64,000 nt of DNA. Source: Brachycybe producta (Eukaryota > Arthropoda > Diplopoda > Playtdesmida > Andrognathidae). Where the stretch lies: the NCBI GenBank assembly GCA_036925085.1, contig JAUPFP010000027.1:3213501-3277500 (forward strand). Direction: 5' to 3'. The position numbers and the translations under genes were made by a program. Below, piece by piece: positions 23,633-32,915 of this stretch; the first letter of the stretch is position 1; every line of letters begins with the position of its first letter. Under the pieces are notes generated by a model. The model was not told where the DNA came from and made no database searches. It saw nothing but the letters and a program-made list of their open reading frames with translations.

Positions 23633-25466
23633 AATTTTAGCCTTTCTTTTTTATTAGTCTACTAAATCAATTTGATGATCTTCCTCCTCACTTGAGAAAA
23701 AAAATGTGAATCTTTATGAAATATTAATTTTTGCAGAATCAATTGACGTACCACCGACTGACTGCCACAGTAAATAATTGATAAAACTTTCTTATGACTG
23801 AAACGACTAACTGCAAATTAGGATCAATGCGTTTTCATACGGTCTTTTATATTGTTTACAAATTCATAATTATATGAATTTATTTTTGTAGTATTTAATT
23901 GCTATAAATGCAATTTTCTTGATGAAAGTTTTTGTTGTTATAAAGGAAAGTTTTTTTAATTGTTATGATTTTTCATGTGAACCAGTCCATAAATTATTTG
24001 TGTTTGTTTGGACATTCGAAGTTAATAAAAAAACCTTGTAATAAGTTGTGTTTCTTGGTCTATAGCACACAGACACACAAGGCTACATAAATACACGTCT
24101 TATAACAATAACAAACAGTTAATTTTTGAGTTGAAGTATCTTTTTCAAAATCATAATTTTCAAATAGAAAACGAGGCCAAGTGAAGGAACCGAATTGAAT
24201 TAATGGAATTTATACACATTTCTGCAATTTTGAGACCTCCCCCCTTCTTCCTCCTCTTGAAAATCTCTCATTTTAAATAATATAATTTCTAATATTTTCT
24301 TGATTTCTTTCAGAGAGTGAAATATTTTGGCATTTATTCACTTGAAGAAGGAAATCTCATTTCAATTTGTGAAAATGTGTGTGTGTAATGTAAACCAGGT
24401 CAAACCAAAGTTATATTTTAATTTCAACTCTTGAAGAAGAAGAAGAAAGTCTAATAACCTGAGTATATGCTTTTTATTTGTAATAAGGACAAATGGAAAA
24501 GATTCCTCTCTCCTTATTGGATTAATCATGTGTGTGTACCATACTTGATTTCGAAGATGTGCTTGAAGACTAGAAAGAACCCAACCTAATTAAATTGAAG
24601 AACTGAATCGTGACGGAAAAACAAGTTGTGGTAAAATAAAAAAGGAGGAAGGAAAATGATGATGAGAGAGAGAGAGAGAGAGGTGAGGGCATGAACAAAA
24701 CAGCAAATTTCACCTGACCGTAATTCCAAGAAAAGAGGTAATGTACTCTCTCTCCCCACTCAAAAGTCACTTCTCCATTTCAACAAAATTTAGATTTCGA
24801 AAACATTCATTGTATCAGTCGTTCGAGAAATTTGTTTGTAGATGGATTTAATCATTTTTTTGCTCACAGGAAAATCAATTTTTGAAAATTTACGGGTAAA
24901 TAGTTTCAGGTAGGCCTAAATATGATCAGTTTAAGGTCTTTGGGATCTTCCTTGGGAAGGACAAGGAAGACATCGAAACAGGATGAAAATTGGCTTAATC
25001 ATTTGCGGTAAGAGTATTTATATAAATAACATGTCAAATCCAAGACCAATAACATGGGTACACAAGGCCCTGGTACAAAGTATTGGTCTTTAACTAGTCT
25101 AGTTTTGAAAACAATTTGAATTTTTTTCGTAATGTTTCTAAAAAAAAGTTCGCTTGACGTTTTTGCATTCAAATTTTACAAAAAACGTCTACCCCCCGCC
25201 CCCGGGGCGGGGGGTAGCAAAATACACCAGCTACCGGAAGTTTGTAAAAATTTTATGCATTAATCGGAGGATTAGTAAAGTCCATTGTAGTTAAAGCCCT
25301 GGGCCAGGACCTTGGTCAAATGGTTTTTTTGCAATTTTTGCAAGACAGTTAATTATCCACCTGTGGAATTTTTAAAATTACGCAATTTGTTGTTGTTTTA
25401 AGATTTTTATTTCTACCATGGATTTATGCTGCGTGGAAATTTCTAACTTCCCGAAAGAAGTCCAAG

Positions 25467-26564
25467 ATGTGGTTCATTCTTGTGTTTGTTTTTGTCATCA
25501 CTCTTTTCGTTCTTCTACTTTATTCTTCACTTTGGGTGGCCGCCGCCACTGCCACTGACAGGGCCACACGGTCCAACAACATTGTGGAGGACGACGTCAC
25601 TGGCGCCTTTCAAATACCTAAATTTGATCATTTGAAGGATGGGATGCAAGTGACAATCTATGACAAAGATGCCATTTATAAGGGCCAGAAGATGAATCCT
25701 CATGACTTTGCTTATGTTATTAACGAAGAGGAAATTTGTTCATCCTCTTGGAAGTTGGGTGGTGGTGGTGGCCACCAACATCAAAGTGGATCCTCATCAT
25801 CGCCATTTCTACTTATATTTGTATTGTCCAATCTGAGGAACTTTGAGAGACGTTTAGCCATTAGACAGAGTTGGGGCAACAGTAAAAACCTTATGCGCCT
25901 GAACGTGCGCCTTGTGTTTCTGACTGGAGTGTCCAAAGACGGAATACGTCGCGAACATCAGAAGCGACTTCGAGGAGAGAGTTCCGAGTTTCGCGACATC
26001 CTTCAAGAAGACTTCGTTGATTCTTATATGAACCTGACTCTGAAGTCCGTGATGGGTTTGAAATGGATGACCAACTTCTGTCCTTTGGCTCGGTACGTCA
26101 TGAAGACGGACGACGACATTTACGTAAACGTCGCGCTTCTCGTGGAATTCCTTCATACTCTCGGAAGGAGGCGTCGATACATAGGAGGCTGCATTAAGCA
26201 GATGAGGTCTCCCCTTCCGTTTAACAGACTGGGAGAACGAATGTCATCGATGACCATCATGGGGCATCCTCCGTTTGCTGCCGGGGCCGGTTACGTCATC
26301 TCTGGCGACCTTGTCCCACAGTTGTATGAGGCGTCGCTAAGGCGCCACTTGGTGCCAGTGGAGGACGCCTTTGTCACCGCTTATTGTGCTCTCATGGTCG
26401 GTGTCACTCCCGAACACGACGACCGATTTAATTGTGGAGAGCCAGTGAACAATGATTGTCAAATGGCATTTAAATTTGTGGGTCATCACGTAACGCCCGA
26501 AAGACAGTTGCGTATCCACGGCATTCTCAATGGGAACGGAAATGTGTGCAAAATGTTAAATTAA
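25467..26564 (+). CDS. GT31 beta-1,3-galactosyltransferase-like protein 2 (short, divergent)
   Basis: A predicted 365-residue type II Golgi transferase and paralogue of the genes at 18127 and 31731. The signal-anchor is about residues 3-25; the stem is short with a Gly/His/Ser-rich patch near residue 98. Motifs: RQSWGN (R133-W136; Glu of the usual RETW is Gln, Thr is Ser), VRLVFLTG from V147, QEDFVDSYMNLTLKS, KTDDD (D215-217), and VEDAFVTAYC (E299-D300). The usual YPxYxSGxGYV is replaced by 'GHPPFAAGAGYVIS', a real departure near the acceptor region. The tail from about residue 300 has extra Cys and Asp residues and little resemblance to the other two. The start Met is the first in frame. AATAAA at 26566 begins one base past the stop. 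The frame is intact; activity is likely but less certain than for the other two. Confidence 0.85.
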   Translation: MWFILVFVFVITLFVLLLYSSLWVAAATATDRATRSNNIVEDDVTGAFQIPKFDHLKDGMQVTIYDKDAIYKGQKMNPHDFAYVINEEEICSSSWKLGGGGGHQHQSGSSSSPFLLIFVLSNLRNFERRLAIRQSWGNSKNLMRLNVRLVFLTGVSKDGIRREHQKRLRGESSEFRDILQEDFVDSYMNLTLKSVMGLKWMTNFCPLARYVMKTDDDIYVNVALLVEFLHTLGRRRRYIGGCIKQMRSPLPFNRLGERMSSMTIMGHPPFAAGAGYVISGDLVPQLYEASLRRHLVPVEDAFVTAYCALMVGVTPEHDDRFNCGEPVNNDCQMAFKFVGHHVTPERQLRIHGILNGNGNVCKMLN

Positions 26565-26565
26565 C

Positions 26566-26571
26566 AATAAA
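26566..26571 (+). terminator. Poly(A) signal of GT31 gene 2
   Basis: A canonical AATAAA lies immediately after the TAA stop and is followed by T/GT-rich DNA at 26580-26610, as expected of a cleavage region. It implies an unusually short 3' UTR. Confidence 0.6.
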
Positions 26572-26734
26572 AAGGAAGTTTTTACAATTTGTGTTTTTGT
26601 TTTCCTTCGTGATGAGGAAAAAAAAAAGAACTTTAATGAAGTAATTCATTAATTTCACTTACTATATTCTAGTTTGCAAATCTAGAAAATGGAATAGAAA
26701 ATAAAATGAAAGATCTTGCACCTGAGATATAACA

Positions 26735-26850
26735 AGGGTGAGGCGTTTCAGGCACCTGCCTCAAACGCAAAGCTTAGAGGCGCAGAAATAAGGGCGCAAA
26801 AGAGGCGCCAGTTCTATTTTTGCATGAAGTGCAAAATAAGCTAGCTAGGA
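26735..26850 (+). repeat. Family M dispersed repeat, forward copy
   Basis: 'GAGGCGCAGAAATAAGGGCG' and 'AAAGAGGCGCCAGTT' recur in inverted orientation near 47345-47395. The function is unknown. It sits just upstream of the tRNA cluster. Confidence 0.55.
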
Positions 26851-26906
26851 GCCGTAACTTGATTATTTTATAATTTTATCGCACTTTGACAGGTGTGTAA
26901 GTGTGT

Positions 26907-27013
26907 TCCCCTGTGGCGCAATTGGTTAGCGCACGGTACTTATAGAGCCAGTATTCGTTCGTGATCAAGTGAGAGAAATGCCGGGGTTGTGGGTTCGAGC
27001 CCCACCAGGGGAA
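26907..27013 (+). tRNA. tRNA-Ile(UAU) with 33-nt intron, copy 1
   Basis: A full cloverleaf can be folded by eye. The acceptor stem TCCCCTG/CAGGGGA has 7 bp, the D-stem is GCGC/GCGC, the anticodon stem CGGTA/TGCCG, the T-stem GTGGG/CCCAC with loop TTCGAGC, and the discriminator A. The anticodon loop is C-T-TAT-A-A, so the anticodon is UAU (decodes AUA). The intron occupies 26945-26977, one base 3' of the anticodon as in other eukaryotic nuclear tRNAs; tRNA-Ile(UAU) is one of the animal tRNAs that usually keeps an intron. A T-run follows at 27021-27024 as a Pol III terminator. The T1:A72 pair is unusual. Confidence 0.95.
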
Positions 27014-27182
27014 TTTAGATTTTAATACGCGCTTTTAGTATTTTTAAATAAGCAAATTGAATGAATCAGAAAGTTTGTTGTGGGCAAGGCCAAAATAAGA
27101 TAGTTAGATCTACGTGTTTTTGTTAGCGTAGTATGCACTTTGTTTCGCACTTTGACAGGTATACAGAGGGTGTATGACGTGT

Positions 27183-27289
27183 TCCCCTGTGGCGCAATTG
27201 GTTAGCGCACGGTACTTATAGAGCCAGTATTCGTTCCTGATCAAGTGAGAGAAATGCCGGGGTTGTGGGTTCGAGCCCCACCAGGGGAA
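27183..27289 (+). tRNA. tRNA-Ile(UAU) with 33-nt intron, copy 2
   Basis: The mature part is identical to copy 1, exactly 276 bp downstream. The intron (27221-27253) differs by one base (TTCGTTCCTGATC against TTCGTTCGTGATC). The 5' flank repeats 'CGCACTTTGACAGGT' found ahead of copy 1, so the two arose by tandem duplication. It is followed by TTTTT at about 27296. Confidence 0.95.
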
Positions 27290-27619
27290 TCTGTGTTTTT
27301 AATATTCCCTTTTTGTGTAAACATTTTATTATCTGATATGTTTGTGTATGAAGTGGGGGTGTATCGAAGGGGTTTTTGTTAAGTTTTAAATGTTTGCATT
27401 TCATGAAAATTTAAAAATATTTCACTAATTTGTATTTTAGAACAGGGTGGCTGTTTTTGTGTATTGTTGTCTCATCTACCACCCTGTTGCAAAAAATGCG
27501 AGAAGAAAACTCAGCTGAACAATTTTATTTCGTGATAAAAGTTTATTTTTTACTTCTGTTCAATTTGCAGATTTTGCAAAGGGTCTCTAAACAATAAAAA
27601 GTGTGTATTAAAATAGAAA

Positions 27620-27726
27620 TTCCCCTGGTGGGGCTCGAACCCACAACCCCGGCATTTCTCTCACTAGATCACGAACGAATACTGGCTTTATAAGTACCGT
27701 GCGCTAACCAATTGCGCCACAGGGGA
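27620..27726 (-). tRNA. tRNA-Ile(UAU) with 33-nt intron, copy 3 (inverted)
   Basis: The same 107-bp gene on the opposite strand. The mature sequence is identical to copies 1 and 2, and the intron differs from copy 1 at two positions (first base A for G; CTAG for CAAG). The flanks do not match the other two, apart from T-rich DNA past the 3' end that can serve as terminator. Confidence 0.95.
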
Positions 27727-28636
27727 ACACGTTTGACCTCCTTTCGAATGTGAGAACGAGAGAAAAAAGAGCGGAAAAAAAAGTACAATTGGTCATCATT
27801 AGAAATAAGGGAGGTTGCGGCAGAGCGCTCTTTTACCGTACTCTTTTAATATAAGAAGTGTTTGAACTTCCAGGTTTAGCTGCCAGCTTTCCCTTATCTA
27901 TTCTGTTTGCAAAGTTTTCCCACTTGACTGGCGCTGCATGTCATAGGGGCTAGTTTTTTATGTTTATGTGTCTCTTTATATTGTAAAAGCACATTCTTTT
28001 CATAATTAATGGTTAAAATGTACTAGAAAAACTTGTGTTGATAATGATTTTTTTTGTAGTTGTAACTTGTAATGCGTTTTAGTCAATTTTCATTGATAAT
28101 GGTGGGCGTCCTCACTTTAATTTGTAATTTTTAGCATTAACAACAGTCACCACTACATTAAGCTTATATTTTAGCGTTAAATATATTTATGTTTACTGTT
28201 CACTTAAAATATTGTTGTTAGCAGTGCAATTATCATTGATATTGACTAATTTTGGCAAAATGTTTCACGTTTGTTACTCTTATAAACTGCTATGTAATTT
28301 TAGCCCCTATGATGTGGAGCACCACAAAGGTGAAAGGCACATTTAATGAAAGCAGGGCGGTAGGGGAGGCATAGGATATGGGGGAGGTTAGACAACTTCC
28401 AATCATGTTCTTGAGTGAAGCCAAGTTTTGGGGGTGGAAATGCTGGGTGTGTGGCTTATTGGCCATATTGTAAAGACCCACAAGGAAGTTTTATCTATTA
28501 AGTTTCATGTTATTTTCTTTATTTCTTAAAGAAAACTTGATTTACATTAAATGAAACAAACAAGATATATATATTTATGCAAAACAACATTAAGGTATTT
28601 TTTTCTCGAAAATCCACATATTATATATATATATTA
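27727..28636. other. Gene-free stretch
   Basis: AT-rich DNA in which no gene or repeat copy was recognised. Confidence 0.4.
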
Positions 28637-28983
28637 TGCCAGGTCTGTGTGGCTATCTATCTGTCTGAAGTAACGCTGTACAACCATTTAAGCACATCAG
28701 AATTTATATAAATTTAAATAAATGAAGAAATGAACAGCTTTTTTTCTCAAGGTCAACTATATGTTGCACCCTTCCCATCCAAGAACCCCATGATATTAAA
28801 TTGGAGAGGGGAAAAGGTTGGAAAGTGTAGAAGGGAGAGAGAGAGAAATGGGGAGGAGGAAAAAGTGGGAGGGGATGACTGAAATTGAAATGAAATGAGT
28901 AAAAAAAAAGGAAAAAACGAAGCGCATGCGCACAATTGCCTGTGAGTTTTGCTCCCGTCATTTATGAAGGGTAACCCCACTGT
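28637..28983 (+). mobile_element. Helitron-like element, copy 1 (eroded end)
   Basis: It is homologous in order to 37034-37419: 'CAGGTCTGTGTGG', 'AATTTATATAAATTTAAATA', 'CTCAAGGTCAACTATATGTT', a purine-rich (GGAGA)n middle, 'GCGCATGCGCACAATTGCCT' and 'GCTCCCGTCATTTATGA'. The terminal hairpin has one mismatch and the terminal tetranucleotide is CTGT rather than CTAG. There is no Rep/helicase coding sequence, so it is non-autonomous. Confidence 0.65.
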
Positions 28984-28999
28984 TGTAATATATTAAATG

Positions 29000-29230
29000 C
29001 ACATTTTTTTAGTCTGAAATTTACAGTAGACAATTCCAATGAAAAACATCGATATATTGCTTTTCCAATATATTGTAAACAATATATCGTATCAATCATT
29101 GTATCTTTAAACATACTGTTGTATGGATATATGAACATATTTTACTTTTTTTGCTTTTCAACAAAATGTTAAGGTTTCAGACCTCACTAGGTCTAAAGTA
29201 GGAATAAAAATGTAAAGAATTTTAGCCATA
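29000..29230. repeat. Dispersed repeat with ATATATCG and GAGGTCTGAAAC blocks
   Basis: 'AACAAAATGTTAAGGTTTCA' continuing GACCTCACTAGG, together with 'CAATATATCG', reappears inverted at 37530-37640 ('GGTGAGGTCTGAAACGTTAA'). The two copies flank the two Helitron-like elements. Confidence 0.55.
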
Positions 29231-29281
29231 AATATATTTGTTCATTTTAAATACATTAAATATGTTAAAACTATGAGATAC

Positions 29282-29362
29282 AACAACTGAGATTTGAACC
29301 TGAGAACTCCAATTCAGAAGGCAGTGATGCTAACCACAGAGCTAAACCAACAACTGCTATTG
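29282..29362 (-). repeat. tRNA-derived repeat unit (SINE-like), copy 1
   Basis: Read on the minus strand it has an A-box-like 'TAGCTCTGTGGTTAGCATC' and a B-box 'GGTTCAAATCTC' at tRNA spacing, with 'ACTGCCTTCTGAATTGG' between. The stems do not close into a good cloverleaf, so it is a tRNA-derived SINE head rather than a working tRNA. Two copies on the plus strand are at 35882 and 36677. Confidence 0.7.
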
Positions 29363-29429
29363 CACAAATAATAAATTATACTTATTAACCTTAGTAACCT
29401 TGAACGTTTCCTATAAAAAAAACTTAAAA

Positions 29430-29650
29430 AATAATTCAGCCAAAGTAGATGGAGCCACCGTCTCCATTAAATAATTTTTGCCAAAAAGCAAAAACTTTTT
29501 TGAGGTATAGGATTTTTAACATAGAACTTTTTAAATTAATGTTTCAAATGTTTGAATACAGGCGGCGCTATAATCAACTATTACATAGACTCCATGTGTA
29601 AGGTGTTAGGTTAAGTTAGGTTAGTGGGTTAGTGTTGGGTTAGGTTAGTT
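29430..29650 (-). repeat. Repeat block with TTAGG patch (partner of the tRNA-like unit), copy 1
   Basis: On the minus strand: 'CCTAACACCTTACACATGGA', 'GTCTATGTAATAGTTGATTA', 'TAGCGCCGCCTG', 'TTCTATGTTAAAAATCCTAT' and 'GGAGACGGTGGCTCCATCTA'. The same ordered block precedes the tRNA-like unit at 35610-35870 and 36405-36650, so block and unit move or duplicate together. Confidence 0.7.
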
Positions 29651-29811
29651 TAGATTCTTTTCTCTATCTATGACTCTGCTATTAAGTACTGTATTACATA
29701 AAGTCCCTGTATAAAGAAGAGTTAGGTTAGGTGTAGTGTTGGGACAGGCATTTAGAACCAGCACAAGAAATTCATTTGCCTCATCACAGACCTAGTTCTG
29801 AGAGACAGTTG

Positions 29812-29983
29812 TGCCCAGCACTAACTTTTCGTTTGCCCCGCCTTTTTATGAGTGGCAGACCAAATATCAACCAATTCGAAATCGAAAAGGGTGGGGCACG
29901 TGACATCAGACCAAGCAAGTAACCAATTAGAAATTGATGACGCTCATAAAAAGGCGGGGCAAACGAAAAGTTAGTGCTGGGCA
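29812..29983. mobile_element. Family E foldback element, copy 1
   Basis: Terminal inverted repeats of about 40 bp are virtually perfect: left 'TGCCCAGCACTAACTTTTCG' continuing TTTGCCCCGCCTTTTTATGAG, right its exact reverse complement. The centre contains CACGTG and two CCAAT-like 'ACCAATT' boxes. The near-identity of the arms suggests a recent insertion or ongoing gene conversion. Confidence 0.85.
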
Positions 29984-30123
29984 GAATTGCCTGTTATAAT
30001 TGGGTCTAAGCAAGACGCGACTACTTTCGTCCCACCCAAATTATTGGCTTCACTAAAGTCACGTGATCTTGTCTCCCCTTATTCTTAGCTTGAATGCGAC
30101 ACATTTTTCAAAGCAGTCTGTGC

Positions 30124-30276
30124 AGAAGCAGTTGGGCGCCGCCACAAAAGTTCGCTCTGATTGGTAATTTATGTTTGTTACACTTTTCAGTCTGTTTATT
30201 ATGGGTTTCTTATTGGTCTGATGCTCATAAAGGGCGGGGCTAACAGAATTTTGCTGGCTTCGCCCAACTGCTTGTG
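30124..30276. mobile_element. Family E foldback element, copy 2 (diverged)
   Basis: The arms 'GAAGCAGTTGGGCG' and 'CGCCCAACTGCTTG' are inverted. The interior 'GATGCTCATAAAGGGCGGGG' continuing CTAACAG parallels 'CGCTCATAAAAAGGCGGGGC' of copy 1, so the two are related despite different outer ends. Confidence 0.6.
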
Positions 30277-30329
30277 TTTCTACGCCTTTTTATACTATCC
30301 AACATATGGCTATAACAATGTTAGATGGA

Positions 30330-30452
30330 GCGCCGTTGTTGTTTGTTTGTTGTCCATTAGTGCCATCATTGTCGCCGCGAGGGGATGATTCATGGCCGCC
30401 GCCACAGACACGACGACCCCTCTCCCGTCCGACTCAATCGCCTCGCCGTAAT
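30330..30452 (+). promoter_or_regulatory. CpG-rich island, possible 5' region of GT31 gene 3
   Basis: A locally GC- and CpG-rich segment in AT-rich DNA, containing a 19-codon open frame ATG 30392 to TAA 30451 (MAAATDTTTP...). It lies 1.3 kb upstream of the third GT31 coding exon, which itself begins at a splice acceptor, so a non-coding first exon here is plausible. There is no TATA box or donor I would insist on. Confidence 0.3.
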
Positions 30453-31205
30453 TTGCCTTCATTCACTGAATGACTAATGAGTAGGTTTTCGTGGGATTCA
30501 TTCGGGTTAGTATCGGTGTTTTTATTTACCTTTTTTTAGGTTTCTTTTGATTTTTAAAAGATTTGCCGACTTTAATCAGTTAAGGAAAACAATTGGAAAA
30601 AAAAAGAAGAATGAGGAATGAAGGAAGCAGAGGGGGAGGAGGAGGAGGAGGAGAAGAGAGGAAGAAGGAGGAATAAAGAAGAGTGTGAATCCACCCTCAA
30701 GGGATCGTCGTTCCCGCTTACAAAGGATCGTTCTTAAGCAGCCGCAATTATGAAAAGTATTTCGACCACATTTTAATTTTTCTTTTTTTTTTTGAACACT
30801 TTCTTATTTTTTCTCTTTTTGATCCAAGTTCAAATAAAAAGATTTTTAGGTCAATTTTGGAAGGTATTTTTTTTTTCTCAAAAAATTCTTTAAAGTCACT
30901 TTCGGGAATTGTTCTTTTCTTGGGATTTGTTCTTGTGAAAGGGGTGAGAAGAGAGGTGAGGGGCCGGCTCCCACCTTCTTCTTTTGATGGACTTTAAAAC
31001 GCTTTAAGTGTAGAAGATTAATTAATTTTAAGCATAGAGTTAATTGAAGCAATTGTTTCATAAATCAACGTAATTTTAATAGAAGGAAGGTTCGACTTTG
31101 AGAGACTTAAACAAAGAGAGAAATAAAGAGAAAGATCAAAAGAGAGAGAGAGGGAGAGAATGAATGATTACATAAGAGAGAGAGAGAGAAAGATTAAAAA
31201 GAAAG

Positions 31206-31244
<39 letters not shown>

Positions 31245-31634
31245 CTTTGAAGTGTGTTTTTGTACAAGTTTCAAACATAAATTCAAGAAGATGAAACCTT
31301 AGCATTTGAACTCTCGTATGCAGTTGGTTAAAACATACTTCTGTTGAACATGTGCACTAAATAAGATTATAAGAGAAAGTAATTTTTCTTAATTGGAACC
31401 CTGTACAGAGTGTTGAAGTGGAAGTGCCAAAAGTATTCGTGATTGAATTTGGCCTTGAATGATCTTGAAATCCTTGATGATCATCTTGATATCTTGAGAT
31501 TTGAGAAACCGGAACAAACTCATTTACACTTGAATTTGTTTGATTCAATGATGATGAGAATCAAATAGAAAATTGTGCTTTGTATGTTTTGTTCTTTAAT
31601 TTAATAGAAATCCTCTTTCAATTTCTTAAACAGG
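30453..31634. other. Probable intron/upstream region of GT31 gene 3
   Basis: A purine-rich tract (GAGGAG)n lies near 30630-30665 and (GA)n runs at 31141-31241. No exon is recognised. The stretch ends in the acceptor 'TTTCTTAAACAG' at 31623-31634. Confidence 0.4.
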
Positions 31635-31730
31635 TTCTCATTGAAGAGAGAAAGAGAGAAAAACTTCTTTTTCGTGTCGGTCGTGTTTATCGGTTCCGAC
31701 GCACCAGATGTCTGCGTTCGTTTTCGGATC

Positions 31731-32915
31731 ATGCGAAAACGTCGACGCTGCTTCCTCTTGGGAGGAGTCGTCTTGTCTTTTTGTTTCGTTTTCTATTTTC
31801 CTATCCTTTTGAGCATCCGACCGGAAGACGTCGAAATCTGGAACGTAACTCTGAATCTGGCCGAATACGTTTTACCGGACAATTATACGGCCATCGTCGA
31901 TGCGGTCGATGTTTGCGGAGGACACGAACAACGACGAGAAGACGGTGATTCGATTTTCTTGTTGGTCGTCGTCTGTTCAGCCGTCAATAATTTCGAAGCT
32001 AGAATTGCGATCAGAGAGACTTGGGGCGACTCGAAGGCGATGTCTTCGGAACCGCTCTCTTGGAAAGAACTTTTACCGGAACTTCTCGACGACGGAACCG
32101 TCGTTAACGCTTCCGTCACGAGTCGCGACGATACTAAGAAAAAGAAGAGACGAGAGGCGAAATACGTCGTCGGTGGGTCGGTGCCCGTTCTTCGGAGAAG
32201 GAACGGGACCGTTCCGACCGACGTTCGTCTCATGTTCATGTTGGGTCGTACCGATAACGACACTTTACAGCAGCTTCTTCTGGACGAGGGAGCCAAATAT
32301 GGCGACCTCGTGCAAGAGGATTTTGTGGACACGTACAACAATCTAACCGTGAAGTCGGTGATGATGTTGAAGTGGGTGAACGCCACCTGCCGGCGGGTGC
32401 GTTACGTCATGAAGACGGACGACGATACTTTCGTAAACGTTCCTCGTCTGGTGTCCTATCTGAAGCGACACGGTCGTTCGAATCTTCTTTTGGGTTGTCT
32501 CATTTGCAGTGCGATTCCGGTGAAGAACAAGAAGAGTAAATGGTACACTCCGAGGTCTCTCTTTAACGAACGCGTTTATCCGAACTATCTTTCGGGAACG
32601 GGTTACGTCATGTCCGGAGATCTCGTTCCTCGTCTCTACGAGACGGCTCTTCACACTCCTTTTTTCCACCTGGAGGACATCTACGTCACCGGTCTTTGCG
32701 CTCGACGCCTTCGAGTGAAACCTGTCGACTACGAGGGTTTCTCATATCAGAAGCGTCCGAACGATCCGTGCCTCTATCACTTTGCCATCACCGGTCACAG
32801 GGTGACACCGGCCGAGACGAGGTCCATCTGGAAGGACATGTACGCCAAAGAACTACACTGTGACGTCTCTCGGCTCAAACTTAGAGATTTTAAACCGGCG
32901 AAATGTTTCCGTTGA
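31731..32915 (+). CDS. GT31 beta-1,3-galactosyltransferase-like protein 3
   Basis: A predicted 394-residue type II Golgi transferase. MRKRRR precedes a membrane anchor at about residues 7-29. Catalytic motifs: RIAIRETWGD (R95-W98), VRLMFMLGR from V165, VQEDFVDTYNNLTVKS, KTDDD (D230-232), YPNYLSGTGYVMSGDLVPRL, and HLEDIYVTGLC (E315-D316). Between RETW and VRLMF lie 66 residues, against about 10 in the two neighbours: an extra Lys/Arg-rich insert with two potential N-glycosylation sites. The frame is open to 31641 but with no ATG there, and a splice acceptor at 31634 places those codons in the 5' UTR. Codons are distinctly GC-rich (many CGA/CGT, TCG). The gene is intact and the motifs are the best kept of the three. 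Confidence 0.9.
   Translation: MRKRRRCFLLGGVVLSFCFVFYFPILLSIRPEDVEIWNVTLNLAEYVLPDNYTAIVDAVDVCGGHEQRREDGDSIFLLVVVCSAVNNFEARIAIRETWGDSKAMSSEPLSWKELLPELLDDGTVVNASVTSRDDTKKKKRREAKYVVGGSVPVLRRRNGTVPTDVRLMFMLGRTDNDTLQQLLLDEGAKYGDLVQEDFVDTYNNLTVKSVMMLKWVNATCRRVRYVMKTDDDTFVNVPRLVSYLKRHGRSNLLLGCLICSAIPVKNKKSKWYTPRSLFNERVYPNYLSGTGYVMSGDLVPRLYETALHTPFFHLEDIYVTGLCARRLRVKPVDYEGFSYQKRPNDPCLYHFAITGHRVTPAETRSIWKDMYAKELHCDVSRLKLRDFKPAKCFR

Larger units (their letters stand above)
22466..25466. other. Gene-free stretch upstream of GT31 gene 2
   Basis: Apart from the two foldbacks listed separately, only simple sequence is seen: a (GA)n run near 24663-24682 and a self-complementary 'CCCCCCGCCCCCGGGGCGGG' at about 25194-25213. 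The ATG at 25420 is out of frame with the following gene, so it is not its start. Confidence 0.4.

Noticed and set aside
25420-25466. Upstream ATG before GT31 gene 2 as start
   Set aside because: It is out of frame with the catalytic frame and has no membrane anchor.
28753-28980. Phe/Ser/Pro-rich minus-strand frames here and at 37042-37397
   Set aside because: They translate the purine-rich middle of the Helitron-like element; the same artefact appears in both copies.
31883-32386. Minus-strand open frame of 167 codons
   Set aside because: It is the antisense shadow of the GT31 gene 3 coding exon, whose GC-rich codons leave other frames open.
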